Assembly: GCA_900551675.1 (NCBI GenBank)
Contig: URXH01000073.1
Coordinates: 1-9,996, forward strand
From: an uncultured bacterium
GTDB lineage: Bacteria; Cyanobacteriota; Vampirovibrionia; Gastranaerophilales; Gastranaerophilaceae
DNA: 9,996 nt
Direction of reading: 5' to 3'
The notes under the pieces were generated by a model, which did not search any database, had not been told where the DNA came from, and saw only the letters and a list, made by a program, of their open reading frames with translations. The position numbers and the translations under genes are program-made. Shown piece by piece: positions 1 through 6,132 of this stretch. Each line of letters begins with the position of its first letter. Positions within the stretch are counted from its first letter, which is position 1.

Positions 1-26
1 TCCAACATCTTTATTTGAGGTTCGGG

Positions 27-203
27 TTACGCTATAAAATTTGTACCGTACCTGCTTGCACCATGGAAAAATGACTGTCTCATCATTTCAACCAGAGTTT
101 TTTTGATTACATATTTTTTATTCAAATCTATTGAATTAACCGCTTCAGATGTCTGTTTATACGTATCAGACACAGTATTAGAAAATAAAAGCATATTTGA
201 CAT
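27..203 (-). CDS. small hypothetical protein (58 aa)
   Basis: This open frame runs from an ATG at 203 to a TAA at 27-29 and encodes 58 residues starting MSNMLLFSNTVSDTYK and ending SRYGTNFIA. An AGAGG stretch lies about 11 nt before the ATG, which is a rather long spacing for a ribosome-binding site. I do not recognise a family. The protein has no hydrophobic segment. The middle (KKYVIKKTLVEMMRQ) looks helical and basic and the C-terminus is rich in Gly, Ser and aromatic residues. It is divergent from the acidic protein at 381-911, and the AT-rich stretch between them gives no clear promoter on this strand. A balanced composition and a plausible start support a real gene, but the short length keeps confidence modest. 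It could be a chance ORF. Confidence 0.42.
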   Translation of the reverse strand: MSNMLLFSNTVSDTYKQTSEAVNSIDLNKKYVIKKTLVEMMRQSFFHGASRYGTNFIA

Positions 204-272
204 AGCTTTAAAAACCTCTCTTTATCTTTATTTTGCTCTCACACTTATATAAAAAAAATTTATAAAAAAATA

Positions 273-300
273 TTGACTTTTTATATTCAATTTATATAAA
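273..300 (+). promoter_or_regulatory. sigma70-type promoter for the 381-911 gene
   Basis: TTGACT (273-278) and TATAAA (295-300) are separated by 16 bp in a very AT-rich stretch. Transcription would start near 307, giving a leader of about 74 nt with no obvious hairpin or riboswitch. The spacing and the match (5 of 6 at each box) are good, but AT-rich DNA produces such matches by chance. Confidence 0.5.
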
Positions 301-380
301 ATTTGTTACAAAACTTCATAATAGCTAAAGATTTCTCTGTTTTTTGCCGTATACAAGACTATATTAGAAAGGAGAAATTA

Positions 381-911
381 ATGGCAGATTCACTTAATGT
401 AACAGGCGTAAATACAGGAATAGATATTGCAAAATGGAAAAAATTAACCGCACAGGAAATTATAAAAGAAGAAAGCAAAGGAGCCGAAATTCCGGCAGAA
501 CTCCTTAGATGGGCGCAGCAAATGGCAGCATTCGCCAATATTCCTGACGATGTAACTTATGAAGAAGTAGACGGTGATGTAGGAATTGACGCTCTCGACA
601 AACTCGGGATTACCCCTGAGGAAGCAGGACTTGCCGAACCGCAGGCACAAAATGCTATAGCTCCTGAACAGACAGCAGAACCGGATGCAGTGCAGGATCC
701 TGCATTAGTTGAAGGTGCAGGTGCTGAAACAGAAGATGAACAAAACATATTTATGAATGCTACACCGGGGCAAGCATCTTTCACACCGCAGCCTCAAACT
801 GCAGCAGCGGAAGAAGAAACTCAAGACGCAGCTCTAACACTTGCAGATGCATCACTTACAACAGATCCTGAAGAAATCAGAAAACGTAAACGCAGACTCG
901 GATTAGAGTAA
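381..911 (+). CDS. acidic low-complexity protein of unknown function (176 aa)
   Basis: The frame is open from a TTG at 303, but the start is placed at the ATG at 381. A strong AAAGGAG (368-374) sits 6 nt before it, and the predicted transcription start near 307 would exclude the TTG. The N-terminal third (about residues 1-75) looks folded and partly helical (DIAKWKKLTAQEIIKEESKG, then AELLRWAQQMAAF). From about residue 80 the chain is dominated by Ala, Glu, Gln, Pro and Asp and is probably disordered. The last residues switch to a basic cluster (EEIRKRKRRLGLE). There is no signal peptide or membrane segment, so it is probably cytoplasmic. I do not recognise a family. It stands alone with its own promoter, and its stop lies 9 nt inside the 3' end of the convergent rpe gene. 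A basic tail on an acidic disordered body could mean contact with nucleic acid or a partner protein, but that is only a guess. Confidence 0.85.
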   Translation: MADSLNVTGVNTGIDIAKWKKLTAQEIIKEESKGAEIPAELLRWAQQMAAFANIPDDVTYEEVDGDVGIDALDKLGITPEEAGLAEPQAQNAIAPEQTAEPDAVQDPALVEGAGAETEDEQNIFMNATPGQASFTPQPQTAAAEEETQDAALTLADASLTTDPEEIRKRKRRLGLE

Positions 912-1541
912 AGATTCAATAGCGGATTTAATGTTTTCTGATTTATATATATAATTACCGGCTACTAAAGAATTTGCACCGTAAGAAGTGCAAATTCTTG
1001 CCGTTTCAGCATTAATTCCGCCATCTACTTGAATTATTAAACCTTTTGGTGCATTTTTTCTTATAATTTGAATTTTTTCAGCACACCTCGGCATAAACTT
1101 TTGTCCGCCAAACCCCGGCTCTACTGTCATTACAAGTACAAGATCCAAATCGCTTAAATAAGGAAAAACTGTTTCTGCCGGTGTATCAGGTTTTATCGAA
1201 AGTCCTGCCTTTATATTAAATGACTTTATTAAGTCAATGGTTGATTTGACATCTGCATTGCTCTCAATATGGAAAGTAAGAATATCCGCGCCTGCTTTTG
1301 CAAAAACTTCAATATATTTATCGGGATTTTCAATCATCAAATGGACATCAAGCGGCAATTCCGTAACTTTATTTATAGAAGATACAACCGGTACACCTAT
1401 TGTAATATTCGGCACAAAATGACCGTCCATAACATCTATATGAAGCCAATCAGCGCCTGCTGTTTCAACACTCTTTATATCCCGTTCTAAATTCGCAAAA
1501 TCTGCAGATAAAATTGACGGAGAAATAATTACTTTTTTCAT
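903..1541 (-). CDS. rpe: ribulose-phosphate 3-epimerase
   Basis: This cytosolic TIM-barrel enzyme interconverts ribulose 5-phosphate and xylulose 5-phosphate in the pentose phosphate pathway. The 212 residues match the family's usual length and carry its landmarks in order. They are SPSILSADF near the N-terminus, HIDVMDGHFVPN (metal-binding His and catalytic Asp), DVHLMIENP, the central HIE, MTVEPGFGGQ (phosphate-gripping loop), VDGGI with the second catalytic Asp, and VAGNYIY near the end. The ATG at 1541 overlaps the rnc stop by 4 nt (ATGA), and a GGGAG site 7 nt upstream lies inside rnc, so translation is probably coupled. It is the last gene of the pyrH-frr-cdsA-rnc-rpe operon. Its 3' end overlaps the convergent 381-911 gene by 9 nt, and its final codons contain a perfect 12-bp inverted repeat (968-999). 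Confidence 0.97.
   Translation of the reverse strand: MKKVIISPSILSADFANLERDIKSVETAGADWLHIDVMDGHFVPNITIGVPVVSSINKVTELPLDVHLMIENPDKYIEVFAKAGADILTFHIESNADVKSTIDLIKSFNIKAGLSIKPDTPAETVFPYLSDLDLVLVMTVEPGFGGQKFMPRCAEKIQIIRKNAPKGLIIQVDGGINAETARICTSYGANSLVAGNYIYKSENIKSAIESLL
968..999. repeat. perfect 12-bp inverted repeat inside the 3' end of rpe
   Basis: AAGAATTTGCAC (968-979) and GTGCAAATTCTT (988-999) are exact reverse complements around an 8-nt loop. The element lies in the rpe coding sequence, 63 nt from its stop, and 57 nt past the stop of the convergent plus-strand gene. No clear U-run follows on either strand, so it is not a standard intrinsic terminator. It could form a stem-loop in either transcript and may stabilise or punctuate the 3' ends of the two overlapping messages. 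Function is inferred only from position. Confidence 0.55.
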
Positions 1542-2224
1542 TCAACAACTCCCAAAATTTTACATGCCTGATAAGCCGCATTCTGTTCAGCCTCTTTTTT
1601 TGTTTTTCCCTGCCCTTGAGCAATATTTTTGCCTGAATAAGATACTCCTACAGTAAATGTCTTGTTATGATCCGGTCCTGTTTCTTCAATAAGCCTATAT
1701 TCAGGCGTCTCCTTGGTCAAAGACTGGGTGTATTCCTGAAGAAGCGCTTTTGCATTAAATTTCTCAAAATTTTTATCAACATCAATAATATAAGGCATCA
1801 AAATATTTTTTAAAAACGGAAGCAGTTTATCAAACTTGCCGTCTAGATAATAAGCTCCGAGCACAGCTTCAAATGCACATGCACATACTGATTCTATATG
1901 CGCAAGCCCCTGTTTGGCTTCATGACGTGCTAGTATGATTAAATCACATAATCCGATATCACTTGCAATTTTAAACAAAGTATTGTCAGATACAACAATA
2001 GATCTTATTTTTGACAAGTCGCCTTCCTGATACTCAGGGAATTTTTTAAAAAGAATATCTGATGATGCCAGTTTCAGTACAGCATCGCCCAAAAATTCGA
2101 GCCTTTCATAATTTTCCAAATAAGAAAGATTATTTTCTTTTGTATATGACGGATGAGTCAGAGCCTGCCTGAAAAATACAGGATTATCAATTTCTATACA
2201 AAAAATATCTTCTAATTCTTTCAT
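1538..2224 (-). CDS. rnc: ribonuclease III with an altered metal-ligand residue
   Basis: This endonuclease cleaves double-stranded RNA and acts in rRNA maturation and mRNA turnover. The 228 residues have the usual bacterial layout, a nuclease domain (about 1-150) and a C-terminal dsRNA-binding domain (about 155-225, ending GKTKKEAEQNAAYQACKIL). The signature NYERLEFLGDAVL supplies Glu40, Glu43 and Asp47, equivalent to E38, E41 and D45 of the E. coli enzyme. The second metal-binding motif reads ESVCACAFEA where the family has ESILAD-x-x-EA. Glu119 (E. coli E117) is kept, but Cys116 stands where the metal ligand Asp114 should be. The codon is TGT, two base changes from either Asp codon. Activity may be reduced or the metal site rearranged. 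The ATG at 2224 directly abuts the cdsA stop, with an AAAGG site about 10 nt upstream. rpe overlaps its 3' end by 4 nt. Confidence 0.95.
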   Translation of the reverse strand: MKELEDIFCIEIDNPVFFRQALTHPSYTKENNLSYLENYERLEFLGDAVLKLASSDILFKKFPEYQEGDLSKIRSIVVSDNTLFKIASDIGLCDLIILARHEAKQGLAHIESVCACAFEAVLGAYYLDGKFDKLLPFLKNILMPYIIDVDKNFEKFNAKALLQEYTQSLTKETPEYRLIEETGPDHNKTFTVGVSYSGKNIAQGQGKTKKEAEQNAAYQACKILGVVE

Positions 2225-3100
2225 CTAAAATAAACCTTTAACAGAATTTATAATATCATTGGAAAATATAAAGTATTTACAGAAATAATACATAACCGGA
2301 ATTGTAAAGATAAAACTGTCAGATCTATCCAAAAAACCGCCATGCCCGGGCAGAGAATTCCCGGAATCCTTCACTCCGGCATCACGTTTTAAAAGCGACT
2401 CGCACAAATCGCCAATCTGGGCAAAAACTGTACATATTAAGCCTATAATCACTGAAACATACCAGTGCACCTGTGCAAAACAGGTATTTATAACCGCACC
2501 TACAATTAATGCGCCTATTACAGCTGAAATTGCCCCGCCGACTGATCCTTCTATTGTTTTATTAGGACTTACAACAGGTGCCAGCTTATGTTTGCCAAAT
2601 CTCGTACCTGCATAATAACATCCAACATCCGTTAAAAGTATTGCAGTAAACATCATCACCACAAACCCAAGCCCGTCATGGTAATCTGCAGAACTCATAT
2701 CCCTCAGTAATTGTAAATGCAGAGGGAAATAACCGCAATAAACAAAACCGAGAATTGTAGTTGCAACATTTGCAGTATAAGGCTGTCTTCCTCTAAACAG
2801 AACCCACATAAATGCCATAAATGTGCAAAGGGTTAATGCAGATGCTACATAGTCAAATCTGTCAAAGTACGTTATAACAGCAAGAATTGCCTCTGCTAAC
2901 AACATAATTTTCAGACTGGGATAAAAACCTTTATGCTCCAAAATTTTTACATATTCTTTTGAAGCAAAAAATATTACAACAGCCAGCAGCAGAAACAATG
3001 CAACTCCGCCGAGTATTATACAGCCCATTGCAATAGTTCCCATTATAAAACCGGTCAGCATTCTTGTAGCATTCTTATTTAAACCCTTTGGCGCATCCAT
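2225..3100 (-). CDS. cdsA: phosphatidate cytidylyltransferase (CDP-diglyceride synthase)
   Basis: This integral membrane enzyme makes CDP-diacylglycerol from CTP and phosphatidic acid, the branch point of phospholipid synthesis. The 291 residues hold several hydrophobic helices, starting with two close to the N-terminus (about residues 15-55). They also hold the Cds family signature near the C-terminus (about 235-262): SLLKRDAGVKDSGN, then LPGHGGFLDRSDS, including the KD, HGG and DRxD elements. NKTIEGSVGGA before it is also typical of the family. The ATG at 3100 overlaps the frr stop by one base (TAATG). The nearest AGAGG is 13 nt away, so translation probably relies on coupling to frr. In many bacteria uppS lies between frr and cdsA; here it is absent. 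Confidence 0.96.
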   Translation of the reverse strand: MDAPKGLNKNATRMLTGFIMGTIAMGCIILGGVALFLLLAVVIFFASKEYVKILEHKGFYPSLKIMLLAEAILAVITYFDRFDYVASALTLCTFMAFMWVLFRGRQPYTANVATTILGFVYCGYFPLHLQLLRDMSSADYHDGLGFVVMMFTAILLTDVGCYYAGTRFGKHKLAPVVSPNKTIEGSVGGAISAVIGALIVGAVINTCFAQVHWYVSVIIGLICTVFAQIGDLCESLLKRDAGVKDSGNSLPGHGGFLDRSDSFIFTIPVMYYFCKYFIFSNDIINSVKGLF

Positions 3101-3666
3101 TATACGGTCATAACCTCTTTTTCTTTGTCTGCAACTGCTTTATCAATAATCCCTGTATATTTATCAGTTAATTTTTGAATTTTATCCTGATTGTCTTTTA
3201 CTGAATCTTCAGGAAGATTTTCACTCTTTTCGATTTTTTTCAAATCATCAGTTAAATCACGTCTGATATTTCTAATGGCTACTTTTGCATCTTCGCCCAT
3301 CTTTTTAACGTCTTTAACAATTTCGCGTCTTCTTTCTTCTGTCAACGGGGGGAATGGAAGTCTTATACAGATACCGTCGCTGTTTGGAGTAATTCCTATT
3401 TCCGCCTTGATTATACCTTTTTCAATTTCTTTAATAATTGATTTATCATAAGGTGTTATAACAAGAGTAGTCCCGTCCTGTACGGTAACCTGAGACATCT
3501 GGCGCAAAGGAGTAGGTGCACCGTAATAATCTACAACAACCTTGTCCAGAATTAAAGGATTAGCTCTGCCTGAACGTACAGAACCAAATTCTTTATGGAG
3601 CTGGCTGATTGTTTTTTCCATTTTTTCTTCCCCGAACAAAAACAGTTCGTCTAACGCTTCCGTCAT
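3100..3666 (-). CDS. frr: ribosome recycling factor
   Basis: With elongation factor G, this cytosolic protein splits post-termination ribosomes so that subunits can be reused. The 188 residues match the family length of about 185. The N-terminal helix leads into the highly conserved SVRSGRANP segment, followed by the YYGAPTPLRQMSQV hinge and beta domain and the ITPYDKS motif. The middle has RLPFPPLTEERRREIVK, and the rest is the long Lys- and Glu-rich helix of the three-helix bundle. The ATG at 3666 follows an AAAGGAT site by 7 nt. It is the second gene of the operon, 35 nt after pyrH and overlapping cdsA by one base, the classical pyrH-frr-cdsA order. I see nothing unusual in it. Confidence 0.98.
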   Translation of the reverse strand: MTEALDELFLFGEEKMEKTISQLHKEFGSVRSGRANPLILDKVVVDYYGAPTPLRQMSQVTVQDGTTLVITPYDKSIIKEIEKGIIKAEIGITPNSDGICIRLPFPPLTEERRREIVKDVKKMGEDAKVAIRNIRRDLTDDLKKIEKSENLPEDSVKDNQDKIQKLTDKYTGIIDKAVADKEKEVMTV

Positions 3667-3701
3667 TTTTTACATCCTTTCTATATTTTAAATACATGTT
3701 A

Positions 3702-4418
3702 TTAACTTATATATGTTCCAATTTCTTTGCCTTCAAGAATATCAACAATACCGTTTTCAGCATCAAAATCAAATACTATTATCGGAATATTATTCTGTTT
3801 ACAAAGAGCACAGGCTGATGTATCCATAACTTTTAATCCGTTTACAATTATGTCATCATAAGTAATTTTATCCAGTTTTTTCGCATTCTGGTTAATTTTG
3901 GGATCGTCGGTATAAACACCGTCAACACCGTTTTTCGCCATCAACATAGCCTCGGCATTAATCTCAGAAGCTCTTAAGGCTGCAGCCGTATCTGTAGTAA
4001 AAAAGGGATTTCCGGTTCCTGCTGCGAATATCACAACACGCCCTTTTTCCAGATGTCTGATTGCTCTGTGTCTTATATAAGGTTCTGCAATCTGATTGAT
4101 TGCAATAGCGCTTTGTACACGGCATGGAATTTTCATCTGATTTAATGCACTCTGCAAAGCTATCGCATTCATGACAGTTGCAAGCATCCCGACATAATCA
4201 CCGGACGCCTGATCCATTCCGAGTTTTGCGCTGTTTCTCATGCCTCTGAAAATATTACCGCCGCCGACAACCACTGCAATTTCAGCTCCGAGTTCGCGTG
4301 CTTTTTGAATTTCTTCAGCTATTTTTTTTACAGGTTTCTGATCAATTCCAAACTGTTGATCCCCCAGTAATGCCTCTCCGCTTATTTTCAATAATATTCG
4401 TTTATATTTCATTTCCAT
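3702..4418 (-). CDS. pyrH: UMP kinase (uridylate kinase)
   Basis: This cytosolic enzyme of the amino acid kinase fold phosphorylates UMP to UDP with ATP, supplying pyrimidine nucleotides for RNA, DNA and cell-wall sugars. The 238 residues carry the bacterial PyrH motifs. These are KISGEALLG (about 11-19), GGGNIFRG (about 52-59), DYVGMLATVMNAIALQ, GTGNPFFTTDTAAALRA (uridylate-binding region) and AKNGVDGVYTDDP. Of two possible starts (4418 and 4412), 4418 is favoured because a GAGG lies 6 nt before it. It is the first gene of the operon, about 12 nt from the predicted transcription start, so its leader is very short. frr follows after 35 nt. Confidence 0.98.
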   Translation of the reverse strand: MEMKYKRILLKISGEALLGDQQFGIDQKPVKKIAEEIQKARELGAEIAVVVGGGNIFRGMRNSAKLGMDQASGDYVGMLATVMNAIALQSALNQMKIPCRVQSAIAINQIAEPYIRHRAIRHLEKGRVVIFAAGTGNPFFTTDTAAALRASEINAEAMLMAKNGVDGVYTDDPKINQNAKKLDKITYDDIIVNGLKVMDTSACALCKQNNIPIIVFDFDAENGIVDILEGKEIGTYIS

Positions 4419-4436
4419 CGGATACCTCGTCTTTAA

Positions 4437-4468
4437 ATTATACTAAACTAAAGATATCTGATTGTAAA
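4437..4468 (-). promoter_or_regulatory. promoter of the pyrH operon
   Basis: On the minus strand a perfect TATAAT (4437-4442) lies 18 nt upstream of the pyrH ATG. The best -35 match, TTTACA (4463-4468), is 20 bp away, longer than ideal, so the -35 box is uncertain. Transcription would start near 4430. No other promoter-like sequence is this close to pyrH. Confidence 0.55.
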
Positions 4469-4474
4469 GCATTA

Positions 4475-4634
4475 TTGACTTATATTTTAAACTGAATATT
4501 AAGTTATGTTAATTTAAAATTTAAGCTGAAAATCCTTGTATACTACACGTTTTCTAAATTTGTATATATTTTATAAATAAAAAATAGCACTTTTTTAAAT
4601 CAAATTGTTTTTATTAAATTATAGAGCATATATC
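4475..4634 (+). promoter_or_regulatory. divergent AT-rich region with candidate promoters for the 4659 gene
   Basis: This part of the 240-bp gap between pyrH and the ribbon-helix-helix gene holds no ORF. Two plus-strand promoter candidates are visible: TTGACT (4475-4480), 16 bp, TATTAA (4497-4502), and TTGTTT (4605-4610), 18 bp, TATATC (4629-4634). The first would give a leader of about 150 nt, the second one of about 20 nt. Neither match is strong, and I cannot choose between them. The rest is AT-rich sequence without a clear repeat. Confidence 0.3.
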
Positions 4635-4658
4635 TATACATAAAGAAAAGGAGAATAT

Positions 4659-4847
4659 ATGGCGCGAGTATTAATTTCTATGCCCAAAGAGTTTTTGGAA
4701 AGGATTGATCAGGTTGCAGACGGAGAAAACAGATCAAGAAGTGAACTTATCCGTGAAGCTTTGAGAACTTACATTTACAAGCAAAAAGTCCGCCAGTCAA
4801 CCACATCGGCAAAAAATGCCGAACTTTTGGAATCATTATTAGAATAA
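4659..4847 (+). CDS. orphan ribbon-helix-helix (CopG/MetJ-type) DNA-binding protein
   Basis: This 62-residue protein fits the RHH_1 fold. The N-terminal strand ARVLISMPKEFLERIDQVA would pair with that of a second subunit to insert into the major groove. Helix A leads to the conserved turn (NRSRSELIREALRTYI), where the SRSELI-REA pattern is diagnostic. The basic and polar tail (KQKVRQSTTS) ends in a short acidic stretch. The ATG at 4659 follows AAAAGGAG by 5 nt. Proteins of this kind are often antitoxins or small repressors. No toxin gene follows, because a strong terminator begins at its stop codon, so it is monocistronic and probably a stand-alone regulator. Its target is unknown; its own promoter or the divergent pyrH promoter are the nearest possibilities. 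Confidence 0.9.
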   Translation: MARVLISMPKEFLERIDQVADGENRSRSELIREALRTYIYKQKVRQSTTSAKNAELLESLLE

Positions 4848-4873
4848 AAGACCGCAAAAGCGGTCTTTTTTTT
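4846..4873 (+). terminator. intrinsic terminator of the ribbon-helix-helix gene
   Basis: A perfect 10-bp stem AAAAGACCGC (4846-4855) pairs with GCGGTCTTTT (4860-4869) around an AAAA loop and runs into a T tract at 4866-4873. The left arm starts inside the TAA stop codon, so gene and terminator are fused. It isolates this gene from the regulator gene that follows. Confidence 0.92.
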
Positions 4874-4889
4874 ATTAAATTTTATAATA

Positions 4890-4956
4890 ATTTGTAGATT
4901 TATGTAAATTTGTCTTCACAAACTAGCAAAAAAATATTTGATGTTTTTTTACAAAT
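4890..4956 (+). promoter_or_regulatory. candidate operator with repeated ATTTGT/ACAAA half-sites
   Basis: Upstream of and across the GntR-type gene's promoter lie ATTTGT (4890-4895), ATTTGT (4908-4913), ACAAAC (4918-4923) and ACAAAT (4951-4956). The middle two form an inverted repeat TTTGT-CTTC-ACAAA (4909-4922) just upstream of the -35 box, and the last lies in the promoter spacer. GntR-family regulators often bind short inverted repeats and control themselves, so autoregulation is a reasonable guess. In AT-rich DNA these 6-mers are also expected by chance. Confidence 0.25.
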
Positions 4957-4966
4957 AGTGTATTAT
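4938..4966 (+). promoter_or_regulatory. promoter of the GntR-type regulator gene
   Basis: TTGATG (4938-4943) and TATTAT (4961-4966) are separated by exactly 17 bp. Transcription would start near 4973, only about 14 nt before the ATG at 4987, and this helps rule out the earlier in-frame TTG (4966) and ATG (4972). Confidence 0.65.
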
Positions 4967-4986
4967 TGGCAATGAGGTATGTGTGT

Positions 4987-6132
4987 ATGAATAATGTTAA
5001 ATATGTACTCCCGCAAAAATCAAGCTTGCACCAAATAAAGACCGGCGATATCACAATTCCGCTTCCTGATTTGAAAAATATAAATGAATCAAAGGCTCTT
5101 GCGATAGGCAAATGGCTTATGCACCTGATTGACAGCGATAAATGCATAAAACCAAATACACTGCTTCCGTCAAAACCGGAACTTGCATACCTTTTAGGCG
5201 TGAGTATAGGAACAATCCAAAATGCACTCCGTTATATTGAAGATCTCGGCTACGTTGAATCCAAACAATGCATCGGCACACTTGTCCGCGACAGAAATAA
5301 TAACGAATTCTGTATGCGAAAACTTACATCAAAAAGAGAAATTGCAATTAATGCAATAAAAAAATATATTCTTGATAAAAATTTCATTATTGACCAGAAT
5401 CTTCCGTCATCCAGAAGTATTGCATCAAGTATAGGATGCTCCGCAAATACAACACGACTTGCCCTCGAATATCTGGGAACACTAGGGATTATTGAACACA
5501 AATTCAAAAAATCCAATGAAACTGGCTGGGTTGTAAAATCTTTAGATTTTGAAATAGATAAAAATACTGATGAAAACCTGACACTTGTAAAAAAAGTCGA
5601 GACTGATTTAAAAAATTTTATAAAAACCAATCTAAAAATAGGTGATAAAATTCCTGCACATGCAGATTTGTCAAAAAAATTATCCGTAAGCATAAAAACA
5701 ATTCATGATGCTTTGAAATCTTTAATAGATGACGGAATTCTGATGGCACGGCGCGGAAGATACGGAACTACTGTTATTAGAATGCCGGATGAAAAAAATT
5801 CTTACGAAAAAAAAGAAAAATCAATTTTTGCTCCTGCACCTGATACTGCTTTTTATTATTATGAAAAAACACAGAACCATATAAAAAGAATGATTGCAGA
5901 AAATTATGAGATAGGCTCAAAACTCCCGTCAATTATAGAGTTGTCCAAACAGCTTGATCTGAGCCCCAACACAATTAGAAAAGCTTTTCATAATCTTGCA
6001 AAAGAAGGATATCTGGCATTTTCACGCGGACGCTACGGCGGAACATTTGTAATCGATATTCCGGAAACAGGAGAACAGGCATTCAAATGGCTGGCAGTTA
6101 ATCCTAAATACGCCGAAGTTTATAAAAACTAG
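4987..6132 (+). CDS. regulator with four tandem GntR-type winged helix-turn-helix units
   Basis: The start is placed at the ATG at 4987, preceded by TGAGGT with 8 nt spacing. Earlier in-frame TTG (4966) and ATG (4972) overlap the promoter. The 381-residue product shows the GntR DNA-binding pattern four times, at about residues 36-101, 115-185, 200-265 and 291-357. Each has a hydrophobic helix, then [LI]P, a helix-turn-helix, and a wing. The recognition cores are LGVSIGTIQNALRYIEDLGYV, IGCSANTTRLALEYLGTLGII, LSVSIKTIHDALKSLIDDGIL and LDLSPNTIRKAFHNLAKEGYL. Units 3 and 4 share an RRGRYGT/SRGRYGG wing; unit 2 has diverged most there. Ordinary GntR proteins have one such domain plus an effector domain (FCD, UTRA, aminotransferase-like). 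None is visible here, so DNA binding fills almost the whole chain. It is cytoplasmic and monocistronic, and its target is unknown. Its TAG overlaps the stop of the convergent 6129-6398 gene within CTAG. Confidence 0.9.
   Translation: MNNVKYVLPQKSSLHQIKTGDITIPLPDLKNINESKALAIGKWLMHLIDSDKCIKPNTLLPSKPELAYLLGVSIGTIQNALRYIEDLGYVESKQCIGTLVRDRNNNEFCMRKLTSKREIAINAIKKYILDKNFIIDQNLPSSRSIASSIGCSANTTRLALEYLGTLGIIEHKFKKSNETGWVVKSLDFEIDKNTDENLTLVKKVETDLKNFIKTNLKIGDKIPAHADLSKKLSVSIKTIHDALKSLIDDGILMARRGRYGTTVIRMPDEKNSYEKKEKSIFAPAPDTAFYYYEKTQNHIKRMIAENYEIGSKLPSIIELSKQLDLSPNTIRKAFHNLAKEGYLAFSRGRYGGTFVIDIPETGEQAFKWLAVNPKYAEVYKN

Noticed and set aside
303..380. Upstream TTG start for the acidic protein gene
   Set aside because: The predicted transcription start lies at about 307, and the AAAGGAG at 368-374 points to the ATG at 381.
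3191..3818. Plus-strand open frames over frr and pyrH
   Set aside because: They are antisense shadows of strongly conserved genes, with no ribosome-binding sites and hydrophobic nonsense composition.
4966..4986. Earlier TTG and ATG starts for the four-unit regulator
   Set aside because: They overlap the -10 box or the predicted transcription start; the TGAGGT site fits the ATG at 4987.
5250..5693. Minus-strand open frame of 147 codons inside the regulator gene
   Set aside because: It lies opposite the clearly coding winged helix units and has no recognisable protein features.
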